A program made the position numbers and the translations under genes. DNA of 49,285 bases from contig NW_009799104.1 of the NCBI RefSeq assembly GCF_000213175.1, positions 552,593 through 601,877 on the forward strand, given 5' to 3'. Positions within the stretch are counted from its first letter, which is position 1. Every line of letters starts with the position of its first letter. This DNA is from Neurospora tetrasperma FGSC 2508 (Eukaryota; Ascomycota; Sordariomycetes; Sordariales; Sordariaceae). The notes beneath the pieces are model-generated. The model saw only the letters and a program-made list of their open reading frames with translations, ran no database searches and had not been told where the DNA came from. This document shows, one piece after another, positions 21,741 through 32,580 of the stretch.

Positions 21741-23676
21741 GATGATATGAGGCCGGATACCGGGGAGTATAGTTCCTTTCTGAGCTGCTGGCCTTTTTGG
21801 GAACCGTCGATCCCTCAGGCAGAGTATCCGCTAGAGTGAAACGCAATGTGATATGGACCAGCACAGCATCCGCATGAACAGGAGGTCAATGGGAGGAGGG
21901 GCGTCGAGGCAAACGTCTGGGTATATACTGTGGTAGCGGCTGTTGACACAATCCGGGTTGGAAGGGTCGTGAAGCATGTGTCGAGTAGACGAGCACTTTG
22001 GTCAGTTTAGGAGCGGATTGGCCACTGGCGTAGGGGCCGGATTCAGGCACCTCTTCCACTTGCATTCTCACTCGTGATTCCCGCATGATGACCGTCAAAA
22101 ATAGCTTTGGATGGAGGCCCCAAAGAGAGAGAGAATCGGTCATGTTGATTGGGGTCTTGGTGAGCACAAGAAGTGGTGCTACGCTTGTATGAGACGTGAT
22201 TGGTCGGGTGGACTTGACAGCACCGGAGGGCGAGCGGCAAGGGACTCGACGCGATTGGCTGGCACATGGTGACCACGCCGGTGAGGTCGTCTATCTCCGC
22301 CTCCACCCCGTTGTTGACCCCTGGCGATTGGTGCCGCTCCCGCGTCCCGTCCTTGGCCTTTGTTTCTCTTTTGGATTTTGATCTGTCTTGTCCCTGGACC
22401 CCATTCTGTGAAAAATAAACTCTTCCAAACCCACCGCCTTTTCCCAGCACGGAAACTCGTGCATGGCTAGCCTTGACAGGCCCTCCAACGATGAGGCGTA
22501 CCTTGCAGTGTTCGAGCCTCGTTACCGCCGCGATGGGTCCAGAACTTGGGATGGTTACCAGTGACGGCAATTGGACTGAGAAAGTCACAGTGATGGGCAC
22601 ATGTGATCAAAGTCACGACACCACTAGTGAAAGGAGCAGCCGATGGTTTTTGATAAAAGGAGCGCTCTATCCACCATGCTATCGCCTTGGGTTTGGTCAC
22701 TTTGACTAACAATCACACAGCAGCAAGTGAAGATCACTATTTCACGTCAGCCGCATGTGCTGATGCCATTTGTTGGTTAAATCTGGCACTAGGCTCCGAA
22801 CTGATCCTGATCAATAGCACAATCCCGTCAGCTATATCACGGAGGCCATGTCCATTGAGCTTGATATCTTAGACGCCCGGATTGCTTTCAACAAACAAAG
22901 CCGAGAAGTAAGGAGTTCATGCTGTCAACGTGAGTATACCTCGGGCTCCATGCCGCCTCTTTGGCCATGATGTTCGGTGGAATAGAGTTTAGACCACGTC
23001 CGTCATGGCCGAGAGAGTCGGGAGGCTCTGAACCGGGGATGAGGGGTTAGGCTTTGCGATCGTATTTCGCGATACTTAAGAGGGTCGATATGAGATGTTG
23101 GAATGCAATGCAACGGTCCGACACCTGACAAGGTCTGCTTGATCCATGGTGATTGCCAACGGGGTCCTGGGCAATTGAGGGGTTTGAAAAATATCGGTCA
23201 ATTGAAATGATGAGAGGGTGGGTGAAGGTGTATGACGGCTCTCTCGCGCAGAGAGTTGGACCTTTTGGTTCAATATGTGGCCGTCTGGAGAGTTGGCTCT
23301 GTGGATGAATTTGGAAATTGAAAAAGTCTAGAGTGCTTGGCGTCTTGTTTGGCGGCGACAGCGATTCGAGTGTCAGGCCATGCTAGGTAGGGGTTAGGGT
23401 TATCTGCGAGATGCAATGATCAAACTGGACCTCCAACAAGTCACATGCTTTCGTGCAGCGATAGTGGAGCCAGGCACCTTGACGGCGCGACCCGCTTCAG
23501 TTGTCGTTCGCGAATTCCACTTGACAATCGCCGGCAACAAACTGCAATGAACCTGTACAGGCACAGCAACTAGCCCGAATTTTGCAGATTTCGAGCTGCT
23601 GGGCTCCAATGCCGGTCCAATCACCATACAATATTTGCTCAATCTCGCTGCTCTTGCAGTCCCTTCCTCGCTCCCC
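21741..23676. promoter_or_regulatory. Divergent promoter region between membrane-protein and helicase genes
   Basis: The region serves two divergent starts (21740 on minus, 23677 on plus). Short ORFs here have no coding character. A GGGGTTAGGGTTA motif at 23389-23401 is a two-unit telomere-like sequence about 275 bp before the helicase start. No other site can be assigned by eye. Confidence 0.5.
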
Positions 23677-26600
23677 ATGTCTCCTCCCTCCGCGCCGCCA
23701 AAACACTCCATCCTCGACAGCTTAAACAATGCCCAGGCACGCGCCGTGACTTCGGATGCTGCCACTGTCGCTATATTAGCCGGCCCAGGCAGCGGAAAGA
23801 CACACACCCTTACCTCCCGAGTGGTCTGGTTGGTGGACCATGTCGGCTACCAACCACAAGATGTCGTTGTCGCGACATTCACCGTCAAGGCTGCTCGGGA
23901 AATGAAGGAGCGCATTGGAAAGGCTCTGGGAAACGGCCGCGAAAACAAGATCATTCTGGGCACATTCCACAGCATTGCTCGACGCTACCTTGCCGCATAC
24001 GGCCGCCACATTGGACTGAGCGAAAAGTTCAGCATTGCCGACGATAACGACTCGAGATCCATCATCACGAGAATATCCAAAAGGCTACAACTGGGTCTCG
24101 ATCCGCCAATGGCAAAGGCCTGGATAAGCAAGAAGAAAGCCAAGGGAATGGAACCCAGTCCTTCCTCTTTGCCCCAACCGCCAAAGAAGCAGCCGGTACA
24201 ACAAGGTCAGCGGGATCTGGAGGTATGCTATACCGAGTACCAGACCCACTTGGAACGATCAAACTTGCTAGACTATGACGATCTGCTGGTCCGGTGCGTG
24301 GAACTTCTTCGCAAGTTCCCATCTTGTGTGTCTAATATACAGACGGTCCTGATCGACGAATACCAGGACACGAACGGCGTGCAATACGAGCTTATGCGAC
24401 TGCTTGCCCAAAAGCATCAGAGAATCACAATTGTCGGCGACCCAGATCAGAGTATCTACGGATGGCGCTCGGCCGAGATCAAGAACTTATGGAGACTTCT
24501 CCGCGATTATCCGAAAACCGACGAGATTTCGCTCGAAGAGAACTACCGCTCGTCCCAAGCCATCCTCGACTTATCACTGCTAGTGATTCAGCAGGATAAG
24601 AAAAGATATCAAAAGGTGTTGAAACCTGTCCATGACAGAGGCTCCCGTCCAGTCTTGCGCAAACTCAAGAACGCTTCAACCGAAGCAGAGTGGATCGTCG
24701 CCGAGATACGCCGTGCGCTTCTCATGTCGGGGTCAATGTTGACCCATAACGATGTGGCTATTCTTCTGCGGTCAGCATCGCTGTCAAGGCACGTCGAAAG
24801 TGCCCTCGGCAAAGCAGGAATTCCTTACCGTATGGTTGGCGGTTTCAAATTTTACGAGCGTTCAGAGATCAAGACTATTCTTGATTATCTACGAGTTATC
24901 CATCAGCCCGACAACAATGATGCGCTTGGCAGGATCATGAACGTTCCCAAGAGAGGCATAGGCGACGGCACTATCAAGAACCTTATCGAAGAAGCAGAGA
25001 AGTCATCTTTCAGTCTTTTTAGTCTCCTTGTCAAGCACTGCCGGGGAGACCGAACTGCCAAGACCAAGATCACCAAGCATGCCGAACAGAAAATTAGTGG
25101 CGAACTGATTCGCATGTTGAATGGGATACGGAAGAAGATGGAAGAGGCAGCAGAGAGCAACCCGTTTGGCCTGGTCGATTTGATTGAGCATTTGCTAACA
25201 GCCTTGAACTTCCAAAATTACCTTCAAGTTACATATCCTGATGACCACGAGCAAAGATGGGCCAACGTCCAGGAGTTCATTAGTCTTGCCAATGACTTTG
25301 TGCAAGACCTACACAGGTCTGGCGAGGATGCTCTTCCAGAAATCGAGGGGCTTGAACAGTCAAAGGAAGAGGAAGTTCTCCCGCAATTCTTGGCCAACGT
25401 ATCACTCGCCTCTGACGCTCAAAAGGGAGAAGAGGGCCAAGAGAGTAAGCCACTGGTTACTATCTCGACTATTCACGCTGCCAAAGGTCTTGAATGGCCT
25501 ATCGTCTTCATACCAGCAGTCTACAATGGCTCTATCCCGCATATGCGGTCCGAAGACGGAGATGAAGAGCGAAGATTGCTATACGTCGCCATGACACGAG
25601 CTCAATCCTTGCTATACCTCAGCTATCCGGTGTATAACAGTCCAGGGAGTAGCGAACGTACCGAACTGTCTTCGTTTGTGTCTCCCATCGCCAATTCCTT
25701 TGCAAAGAAGGGCCCTACTTTCGAACGGCCACTCATGACCCATATCGCCAAGGTGCTCCAACGCGGGCTACCTTCCGAAAAGGAGATCTTCAAGGGGATC
25801 CCCAGCATGTCCCATACCGAGGATAATATGTATCCCATCGACCCAGACGAGGCTTTCCAGGAAAGTGGGCATGGCTTCGACTCTTCGAGATCAAAACGTC
25901 CCAAGCTCTACAACCCAGTGGCGATATCAACTGGAGACGGCCATGAAGAGCCTCAATGGGCAAAGCCACACGCTACCACAATGGACCAAGCCTCAACCTT
26001 CACCATGGCTTCCCTCCCTGGCTTTGTCAACGCAGCCGTCCATCAAGCAGCTATCACCGCAGCGGCCAACGCCAGCGCCGCTGCCGCCCTGGAAGCCAGA
26101 GCCAACAAGGCCTCAGCTTCATCAGGCATAAAGCGAGGTACGAACAAGCGACCAGCCGACCAAAAAAGCATTCTCGGATTTGTTAAGTCCAATTTCGAGC
26201 CCGGCACCGGCTCCGGTTCATCTATCACTTCCGCCTCTACCACCACCAACCGTCCCTCTGTACCAACTCCCCGTCTCCCGCAACCGGCCTTATCCCGCCA
26301 CCCATCCCTCCCCTCAAACCACAATCACAGCCCCTCAACCCGCACCTTCACCGGCGCTAGCGGCCTCCAAAGGGCTCAAAGCCACCCCTCCAAACCCTCT
26401 GTCCCCACCGTCACCGCAGGTATAGCCCCTGAACTTGCCTCCCATAGGTTAGGAAGCAGTCGTGGTCTGAATTTCAACGTTACTCGTCCTCCTTCTCTAC
26501 AACCACCCAAAGATTCCTCTTCTGTGTCTTCGTTTCACTATAAAAAGCAATATGTCTGTTTTTCGAGCTCGCCCACGAGGCCTGAACCCGACGATGGCAT

Positions 26601-26988
26601 ATCAGCTCCCCCAAAACCAGCGAGAGGAGGAGACGAAGACGAAGCGGAGGAAAACGAACAACCGCCTACTCCTACGAGACCGGCGGGAAGTTTGCATGTT
26701 ACTACTTGCCATAATGTCTTGCCGACGGGGTTGGGTGGGTATCCTGGCAAACGGAAAGCGGGAGGAGGGGCGGCGGGCGTGGTGAGGAAGCCGGTGGGGT
26801 TGGCGAGGTTGGGTGGAACGGAGGGGATGGGGGCGATCAAACCGATGGAGAGGTTGATGAAGCCTTTTAAGCCTTTGACTATGAATCGGGCTGGAGGTTC
26901 AGGGGTTGGTGGTGAGAGTGGAAGGGGAAGTGGGAGTGGGAATGCGATGGGGAGACCGGGGTCGCAGAGGCCTGGGATGGGGAGGTGA
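23677..26988 (+). CDS. srs2: Srs2-like UvrD/PcrA superfamily 1A DNA helicase
   Basis: A single-exon gene of 1103 aa. The first ATG is at 23677 (MSPPSAPPKHS); the frame is open a little further upstream but offers only TTG. All SF1A motifs are present in order: Q region LNNAQARAV, Walker A AGPGSGKT, Ia FTVKAAREMKER, Ib GTFHSIARR, Walker B LIDEYQDTN, III VGDPDQSIYGWR, IV EENYRSSQAIL, V STIHAAKGLEWP and VI YVAMTRAQ. These predict a 3'-5' ATP-dependent translocase. Family knowledge: Srs2 strips Rad51 from single-stranded DNA and limits recombination at forks. From about residue 760 the tail is low complexity (Ser/Pro/Thr, then Gly/Arg-rich), as in fungal Srs2. Residues 829-836 (QKSILGFV) resemble a PCNA-interacting PIP box. 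A bacterial-type mitochondrial helicase is unlikely given the tail. Confidence 0.9.
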   Translation: MSPPSAPPKHSILDSLNNAQARAVTSDAATVAILAGPGSGKTHTLTSRVVWLVDHVGYQPQDVVVATFTVKAAREMKERIGKALGNGRENKIILGTFHSIARRYLAAYGRHIGLSEKFSIADDNDSRSIITRISKRLQLGLDPPMAKAWISKKKAKGMEPSPSSLPQPPKKQPVQQGQRDLEVCYTEYQTHLERSNLLDYDDLLVRCVELLRKFPSCVSNIQTVLIDEYQDTNGVQYELMRLLAQKHQRITIVGDPDQSIYGWRSAEIKNLWRLLRDYPKTDEISLEENYRSSQAILDLSLLVIQQDKKRYQKVLKPVHDRGSRPVLRKLKNASTEAEWIVAEIRRALLMSGSMLTHNDVAILLRSASLSRHVESALGKAGIPYRMVGGFKFYERSEIKTILDYLRVIHQPDNNDALGRIMNVPKRGIGDGTIKNLIEEAEKSSFSLFSLLVKHCRGDRTAKTKITKHAEQKISGELIRMLNGIRKKMEEAAESNPFGLVDLIEHLLTALNFQNYLQVTYPDDHEQRWANVQEFISLANDFVQDLHRSGEDALPEIEGLEQSKEEEVLPQFLANVSLASDAQKGEEGQESKPLVTISTIHAAKGLEWPIVFIPAVYNGSIPHMRSEDGDEERRLLYVAMTRAQSLLYLSYPVYNSPGSSERTELSSFVSPIANSFAKKGPTFERPLMTHIAKVLQRGLPSEKEIFKGIPSMSHTEDNMYPIDPDEAFQESGHGFDSSRSKRPKLYNPVAISTGDGHEEPQWAKPHATTMDQASTFTMASLPGFVNAAVHQAAITAAANASAAAALEARANKASASSGIKRGTNKRPADQKSILGFVKSNFEPGTGSGSSITSASTTTNRPSVPTPRLPQPALSRHPSLPSNHNHSPSTRTFTGASGLQRAQSHPSKPSVPTVTAGIAPELASHRLGSSRGLNFNVTRPPSLQPPKDSSSVSSFHYKKQYVCFSSSPTRPEPDDGISAPPKPARGGDEDEAEENEQPPTPTRPAGSLHVTTCHNVLPTGLGGYPGKRKAGGGAAGVVRKPVGLARLGGTEGMGAIKPMERLMKPFKPLTMNRAGGSGVGGESGRGSGSGNAMGRPGSQRPGMGR

Positions 26989-27573
26989 GGTTGTGAGGTT
27001 TGGAGGATCTAAGGGTTAAAGTGTAGATGGTGTTGTAACGAAGCATTGTTAGGCGTTGTGCCCATTGCGATGGTGCAAGGTGTTTGACGCCAAGAGAAAA
27101 AAAAAATTACAAAAGTTAGCCTCCTTAGGGCAAGAGTACCTCTATCATTTGTGTCGGTCGTTGTTGGCCGGTCGTGCCTCTTGGCGCTTGTTCACTGTGC
27201 TTCCATCCTATCACCAGCACTCCCGTCCAAGGTATTTTGGCTGCCCTGCTTTTTCCCGTTCTTCCCCGTCACTACTACCAGACTCAACACCTAGCTTTCG
27301 TTGCATGTCCTAACTTAACGGTCGTGAGTATGTAGGTATCTTTCAGCATGTTTTATCTGGTACGGAAACCATCTTGAGTGGAGCAGCAGATGAGCATATC
27401 TATCTTTTGCGCATTTTCTACATCACCAATTATCAACGCTTCATCATCCAGCACTTGGAATTTCGAAAGCTTCCCTCCCGTCACCCGATTGTTGTTTTGT
27501 CGGACTTGCCGGTGTTACTGGTGGGATTCTTGAGACAGAGATTTGATCAAGGGTTTCAACAAATCAAATCCCC
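26989..27573. other. Helicase 3' flank / tRNA 5' flank
   Basis: About 580 bp expected to hold the helicase 3' UTR and the tRNA upstream sequence. No ORF or repeat of note, apart from a short A run near 27098. Confidence 0.5.
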
Positions 27574-27645
27574 GCCCGCATGGCTCAGTGGTAGAGCGCA
27601 TCACTAGTAATGATGAGGTCGTCAGTTCGATTCTGGCTGTGGGCA
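27574..27645 (+). tRNA. tRNA-Thr, anticodon AGT
   Basis: The cloverleaf folds cleanly with no intron. The acceptor stem GCCCGCA pairs with TGTGGGC (27638-27644), with one G-U pair, and the discriminator base is A at 27645. The D arm is GCTC/GAGC with loop AGTGGTA. The anticodon stem CATCA/TGATG encloses CTAGTAA, giving anticodon AGT (read as IGU, decoding ACU/ACC/ACA). The T arm GTCAG/CTGGC encloses TTCGATT. The internal A box (TGGCTCAGTGG) and B box (near GTTCGATTC) are intact. The first T run downstream is at 27661-27664. CCA is not encoded, as expected in eukaryotes. Confidence 0.95.
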
Positions 27646-29297
27646 TTTGATAACCATTTCTTTTGCTTTTACTTTCTTTTTTTGCCCTCAAACGGAATTG
27701 GTTTTCTTCGATTGTATTTATTTTTTTATCTTGCATGCTTTGGGTTTGTTTTATCTTATCTAATCAACTTGGCGTACCATGGTGCTTGTCGTTCATCTCA
27801 AAGGAAGCTAAAGAAAAGGGAGGGAGGGAGATAACTGGATGTAATCTTCGACGTCCAAAAAACCTTCTAACTCGCAAAGATGTTTGTTCTCACATATACA
27901 TTTCCGTATGTGTGTGTGGCCATGGTTATTCATCACTAGTGTGATATGATCCAGTCCAAGCCCGGCAGGTAGCTAAGCATACCAATGTTTCTATTCAACA
28001 TGATTTTCGGTTTCATCATCAATTATTTCCGGAAGTCAAGATAGCGCACCTGCTACTACTGCATCAACGGACCTGACTCCCGTCGTCAGTATTACATCGA
28101 TGAAGGCACAAGTGCGATATAATCAGCACGATATCTATGTCAAGCTCGCAAGCGCAACTCGTGACATTGCCTTTACGTACCTAGATATAAATTTTTCGTG
28201 CGTCCAGCTCGCCGGACCCCTCGTCGCTTGTACCTCTCGGTGGTGTCACGGGCGTTTCCACTACCAGCGGCTCCGTCGGACACTCGGACTAGAAGCTCCG
28301 TCTTGGTGGTGGATGACGAGCTACCTTTACGAGATCCTATTTCTATAAGCAGCCGGCGTCGTCCGTGTTGAGATCAGAGAAAATAACAGAGTGCGATTCT
28401 GATTCCTTCCACGACTTGGCTAGATCCATTGGGTGGACATAGTCATGGCCGCTTACGATGAAACATTTGACGGTTATGCCTTCGACCGCACACTCACACA
28501 ACTAGAAGACGTCTTGCCGCGAGGCTCTGGGGGAATGTTCAGTTGGTCGGTGGCTTGGAGCTGGTGGATTAGTGGAAGCTAAGTCTAGGGGGTGGGGAGG
28601 GAGACTGAGGACGTAAAGCTGAAGAAGTCGTCGTGGGAGATGGTGTCGCTGAAGTCGTTCATGTGACCTCCAAAGATGAAACTGGGGGTTTGGGACTTTG
28701 GGGTGGGTATTAGCAAGCGTTGTTGAAACAGTGGTATAGCCGTCTGGAAGTTGAACTTGAACAAAGTCTTGATCTTCACATCGTAAGGACCTTCACTATC
28801 TCAGTGATCTTCGTATATGGAAGCCAAATCATAACTCTTTCGAGGTCTTTTGATGTTGTTGGATTCGACATGTTGGGTCGGCTCAAACTCTCCTAACCTT
28901 TTTCGTTCATCTCATTTACATTTTTCTCTTCTTACTATTCTGTGTTTTTGTCTTTGGTTAGGCTAGCCTGTGCTGTCCGTATCCTTTGTTGAAGGTGTGC
29001 CGTGCGGACGGCAAAGGAGTTCGAAGAGCTCGGGAAGCCCCAGAGATTGAAGTCATCCATATTTCCGCAGTCACGCTCCTACCGTAGCGCAGAAAATTTT
29101 GAATCTAAAATCCCGGGCCATTCCATCAAGATGAGGACAAAACATGGAAAGACCGTGGTTGTCAATGTACACTAAGTACCTCTGAAATATCTCCCGAGTT
29201 GTAGTATGTAGCTTTGATGAAAGGCAAGAGGTTGAAAGTTAATGAAAGAAACGTTGAAGTGAAAAGCAGACATAAGATTCAAGAACTACATGATGTC
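27646..29297. other. Intergenic region between tRNA-Thr and the HET gene
   Basis: About 1.65 kb containing the 3' flank of the minus-strand HET gene. A 45-codon ATG frame at 28445-28582 (+) begins MAAYDETFDGYAFDRT and uses many C-ending codons. It is too short to call without transcript or homology evidence. A 64-codon minus frame (28779-28585) is similarly uncertain. No repeats of note. Confidence 0.45.
27661..27664 (+). terminator. Probable Pol III terminator of tRNA-Thr
   Basis: TTTT is the first run of four or more T after the mature tRNA 3' end, 16 nt downstream. A longer T run at 27677-27683 could serve as backup. Confidence 0.6.
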
Positions 29298-31721
29298 CTA
29301 CCCCAAAGCAACAAGAATCCTCTCCCGTTCACACTTCAGCCACTTCCGCATGGGAACACGCTCAATCATAGCGACCCTATAGGCGATACCCTGACGCCTC
29401 TTGATCAAAAACAAGAAAAACTCGGTGCCTTGCTCCTCTCGCTGTGAAGGATTACTTGACAACTCTAACCACTCGCACGTATAACTGGTAATTGCAATGA
29501 ATTCGACCTTCATCCGATCACTTTGCCAGGAGTATTTAGGTCTCTCCCATTCTTGGTCCAGATGACCCAAAACCCAACGTTGAATATGGAAAAATAGATG
29601 CTTACCTTCCTCGTCATGTACACCGATGTTGTCTTCGTCGCCGCTAGGCTTTTCAAAATAAAGGAAGGTACGTTCACACCAGAAGAAGAGGAGCTGGTCA
29701 TCAGGGGTGCGAGAGAGTCGCTTCGGTGTAATATCCGGGCTGAGGGTCCTATAAATTGTGTCGAGGGTCAAGGACTCAAATGCGTTTGGATAGCTATGAG
29801 TTGGCAGCGGCGATGCGCTTTCTCCACCATTCGTGGAGGAAGGCATGGCCCTTGACATGTTGTCCTCCGGAATGTCATATATTTCCACCAGCCGCACAGG
29901 TGTATTTCTGAGCACATACGGCCTAATCTCGAGTTTTAGAGAACTGGCAGAGCACCATTGGTTTCGTATGTCACCTTTCCAGCCGAGCCATGACCAGCTT
30001 GGGAACGGCACCTTAACTTGCAGTGATGTAGTCGGTAAAGTAGTGAGACATTCTCTTCGCACGAGAGGACCATTCGCTTGCCAACATAAAGCATGACTGA
30101 ATTGCAATTTGGAGACAGGCAGGCCCCACAAGAACTGATAACCGGTTAGTTCTGTATATTCTCGGAGAATAGCAGAAAAGGCATCTTGAGCATCACCATC
30201 TAAACTGAGATGCCTGGTTGAGAAGTCGGTAATCAGCGTCCACAGAGATGTCCAAATACGACTAGGTGTGACGTCTGCCTCCGTCATAGTCATGGGATGC
30301 CACGACAGGAAGGCAAGCTTAGTCTCAGTATCGGTCTCCTCCCATCGGTGACATCGCCTGCAACTCCAGAATAGTTGCTCGTCTGTGAACACGAATACGC
30401 GCCGCGACAGAGCTTTTTCTTGTAACGTCCATCCGCGGGTCTGCCAAGGAAGGCCACTCGTATATAGTTGATATGAAGAGACGACACGGGGCATAGCCGT
30501 TGAGATGAGCCACAAGGGCATTTTTTGTGGGCCCGCTTGTTTGACTTGAACTTTGCGTTGGATTACTGTTCGAGGCGTACGAATACCCGCAAGCCCTGAG
30601 CCAGAATTCCCACCCGCAGCGGCCACAATTGTAAAGACGGCATTCTTGTAAATATCACCCATGATATGGAGTTGAGACATCTTATCCGCATCATCGTCTT
30701 GTACAATGCAGAGCGCGTCCACCCAGAGGTACCGATATCCCATATTGAACGTGAATATCATAGCGTCTGTAATGGTTCGCGAAGTGACCCCTTGAAGAGA
30801 GCCAGGCAACTGTAGTTGAAGGACATTCTCACGTTTAAGCACAGCTTGTTGTGTAGTACCCCAAACATAGCTGAGCGTCACATACGGAGTATCTCCGAGA
30901 CGGTGTTCATCAAATTCAACAACTGACTTTGCTTTCGTGTCGATAAGGCGGAAGATTGATGATCTGACACCTTCGCCTTTTGGCTCGGGAGTACATCGGC
31001 CGTTATTGTTGTCCAAACAGTCACGTAGCCATCGCCGTGGCAATTCCAGGTCAAGCAGGGCTGGCCTCTCCCGTCCACTAAACAAGCTTCGTCTTTCATT
31101 GATGCCCATTTCGATGCTTTGGAAGCATTCAAAGAGCTCAATAACACCTTCATACTTAGGGTAATTCGCGTACCAAGGCATCGGATGCTTTTCGGGTACC
31201 GTCCATCGCAAGGAGACTCTCGGATAAGGTATTAGGGGTAAATTATTAAGCGAAGGTGGGGATTTGTTAGGTAGCAATTTATGCCGTAGGTATTGCTCAT
31301 TCCTCCAAGCGTAAAGGTTCTCTGCAAACTTCCGTAACAACATGAAGTTCTCAAGCGGCGCGAACCGCTCCCAGGTCACACCTGGAGGCGCATGTACGCG
31401 GCCGGCCTCGGTGAAGTAGACGTCGCAAATGGGATCTTTTTCGAAAACAGTAGGCGCTTTTACTCGCACCCCTGATGTTTCGAGAACGAGAGAGACTTCC
31501 CTGCAGAACGGGCAAGTGGCAGCAGATCTCTGGATTCGGCTCTGGGTTCCAAGACTCCAGTGGGGACGATCCGTGCTCCATATGCTGTAATCGATGGAGG
31601 GAAATATGTCTTCAACTGGCCGTCCTTCGTTAAGCTTTCCCACATCTTTGGAAGATGGAAGACGAAGCTGTTCAAAGTCGATGGCGGCGCAGTATTCACA
31701 AAGCGTTTCCGTTTCCGCCAT
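29298..31721 (-). CDS. HET-domain protein, probable heterokaryon incompatibility factor
   Basis: A single-exon frame of 807 aa from the ATG at 31721 (MAETETLCEYC); the frame extends slightly upstream but only with TTG. The N-terminus has Cys pairs CEYC (about 8-11) and CPFC (about 70-73) typical of long HET proteins. The HET core begins at about 280 with YVTLSYVWGT. It continues with GYRYLWVDALCIVQDDDADK (about 328-347), then the MGDIYKNAVFTIVAAAG segment, and TRGWTLQEKALSRR at about 428. The C-terminal half has no NACHT or WD40 repeats, so it is not a HET-D/E-type STAND receptor. Family knowledge: HET domains are TIR-related and trigger cell death after fusion of unlike hyphae. Neurospora has dozens and most are uncharacterised. 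No frameshift or RIP-like damage is seen. It is divergent from the next gene across 859 bp. Confidence 0.92.
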   Translation of the reverse strand: MAETETLCEYCAAIDFEQLRLPSSKDVGKLNEGRPVEDIFPSIDYSIWSTDRPHWSLGTQSRIQRSAATCPFCREVSLVLETSGVRVKAPTVFEKDPICDVYFTEAGRVHAPPGVTWERFAPLENFMLLRKFAENLYAWRNEQYLRHKLLPNKSPPSLNNLPLIPYPRVSLRWTVPEKHPMPWYANYPKYEGVIELFECFQSIEMGINERRSLFSGRERPALLDLELPRRWLRDCLDNNNGRCTPEPKGEGVRSSIFRLIDTKAKSVVEFDEHRLGDTPYVTLSYVWGTTQQAVLKRENVLQLQLPGSLQGVTSRTITDAMIFTFNMGYRYLWVDALCIVQDDDADKMSQLHIMGDIYKNAVFTIVAAAGGNSGSGLAGIRTPRTVIQRKVQVKQAGPQKMPLWLISTAMPRVVSSYQLYTSGLPWQTRGWTLQEKALSRRVFVFTDEQLFWSCRRCHRWEETDTETKLAFLSWHPMTMTEADVTPSRIWTSLWTLITDFSTRHLSLDGDAQDAFSAILREYTELTGYQFLWGLPVSKLQFSHALCWQANGPLVRRECLTTLPTTSLQVKVPFPSWSWLGWKGDIRNQWCSASSLKLEIRPYVLRNTPVRLVEIYDIPEDNMSRAMPSSTNGGESASPLPTHSYPNAFESLTLDTIYRTLSPDITPKRLSRTPDDQLLFFWCERTFLYFEKPSGDEDNIGVHDEEGKHLFFHIQRWVLGHLDQEWERPKYSWQSDRMKVEFIAITSYTCEWLELSSNPSQREEQGTEFFLFLIKRRQGIAYRVAMIERVPMRKWLKCERERILVALG

Positions 31722-32580
31722 CCTGGATCTGGACAAAAAGATTGCGGTGGTCCTGTTACATGGTTAACTGAGTTCGAGGAGCCGTAACTTGAGACCGGGG
31801 ACTTGCCTTCAATCCAGGGTCTGCTATTTCCTGTGCGAAAGTGTTGGAGAGAACAAGAGCGAGGAAATGACAGTATAGTTTAGAGAGAATGCGCCAGCTG
31901 TGCTTCAATGCGAAAGATGCTCAAGGCGGAGTGATTTAGGCTGCCATAGAAAACACGAATACTACCCTACTCAGCTGAATGAGCAGTCACGTGAAAAGGG
32001 TACGGGTGAATCAGCCATTGGGATGTCGTCCCAGCCTCACAGCCAGAAACATCTGGTGAGGCCAAAGCTCGTTGGTTAGAAAAATGTATGTCTTGTCAAT
32101 GCCCTCAAACCAAGTTCGCGGGGGAACGCCCGATCACTGTCACCAACACTTGAGAGGGAAGCCGCGGTAGTCATGATAGGAAGGGGCATCTCAGAGGAGG
32201 CTACGAATGTAGAGAAGTCCCGAATCGTCGTTGTTTGGCTGTTCCTTTCGATGGTTATTGACTACAGAAGTAGAGGTAGTTACCTTATGGGTTGCCAGAG
32301 TCAGTCCCGGTCCGAGTGGCAGCGTCCAATCGTTCTATCCGCCGTGTAGTTCCTTCCGTGGCTCTTCTCCCCATTCTTTCTCCCACATAGTAATAACCAT
32401 CGATAGGGTTGTTGCTTCCACTCAATCATCCAGATGACACCAACTTGTCCCCAGCCGTGCATACTCTTAACTGCGTTTGTAGGCATCGGCGTGGCGAGTG
32501 ATTGTTAGGTACAAACGACCAAGAAGCATGCAGTTGTCCTCTCCACGTCAGTAAGCCGTTGGAAGCCTTCCCGGTGGGAC
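31722..32580. promoter_or_regulatory. Shared divergent upstream region of the HET and beta-trefoil-like genes
   Basis: 859 bp lie between the two start codons and should hold both promoters. No TATA box, known site or repeat is obvious. In allorecognition gene pairs of fungi such short divergent intervals are common, which is the main reason to note it. Confidence 0.5.

Noticed and set aside
22043-22600. 185-codon minus-strand frame in the helicase upstream region
   Set aside because: No domain and mixed composition; probably chance in a promoter interval.
23389-23401. Telomere-like TTAGGG pair
   Set aside because: Only two partial units in a promoter region, far too short for an interstitial telomere tract.
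27515-27736. 73-codon minus-strand frame with ARIELTTS
   Set aside because: This is the reverse complement of the tRNA-Thr gene; such peptides are a familiar mis-annotation over tRNAs.
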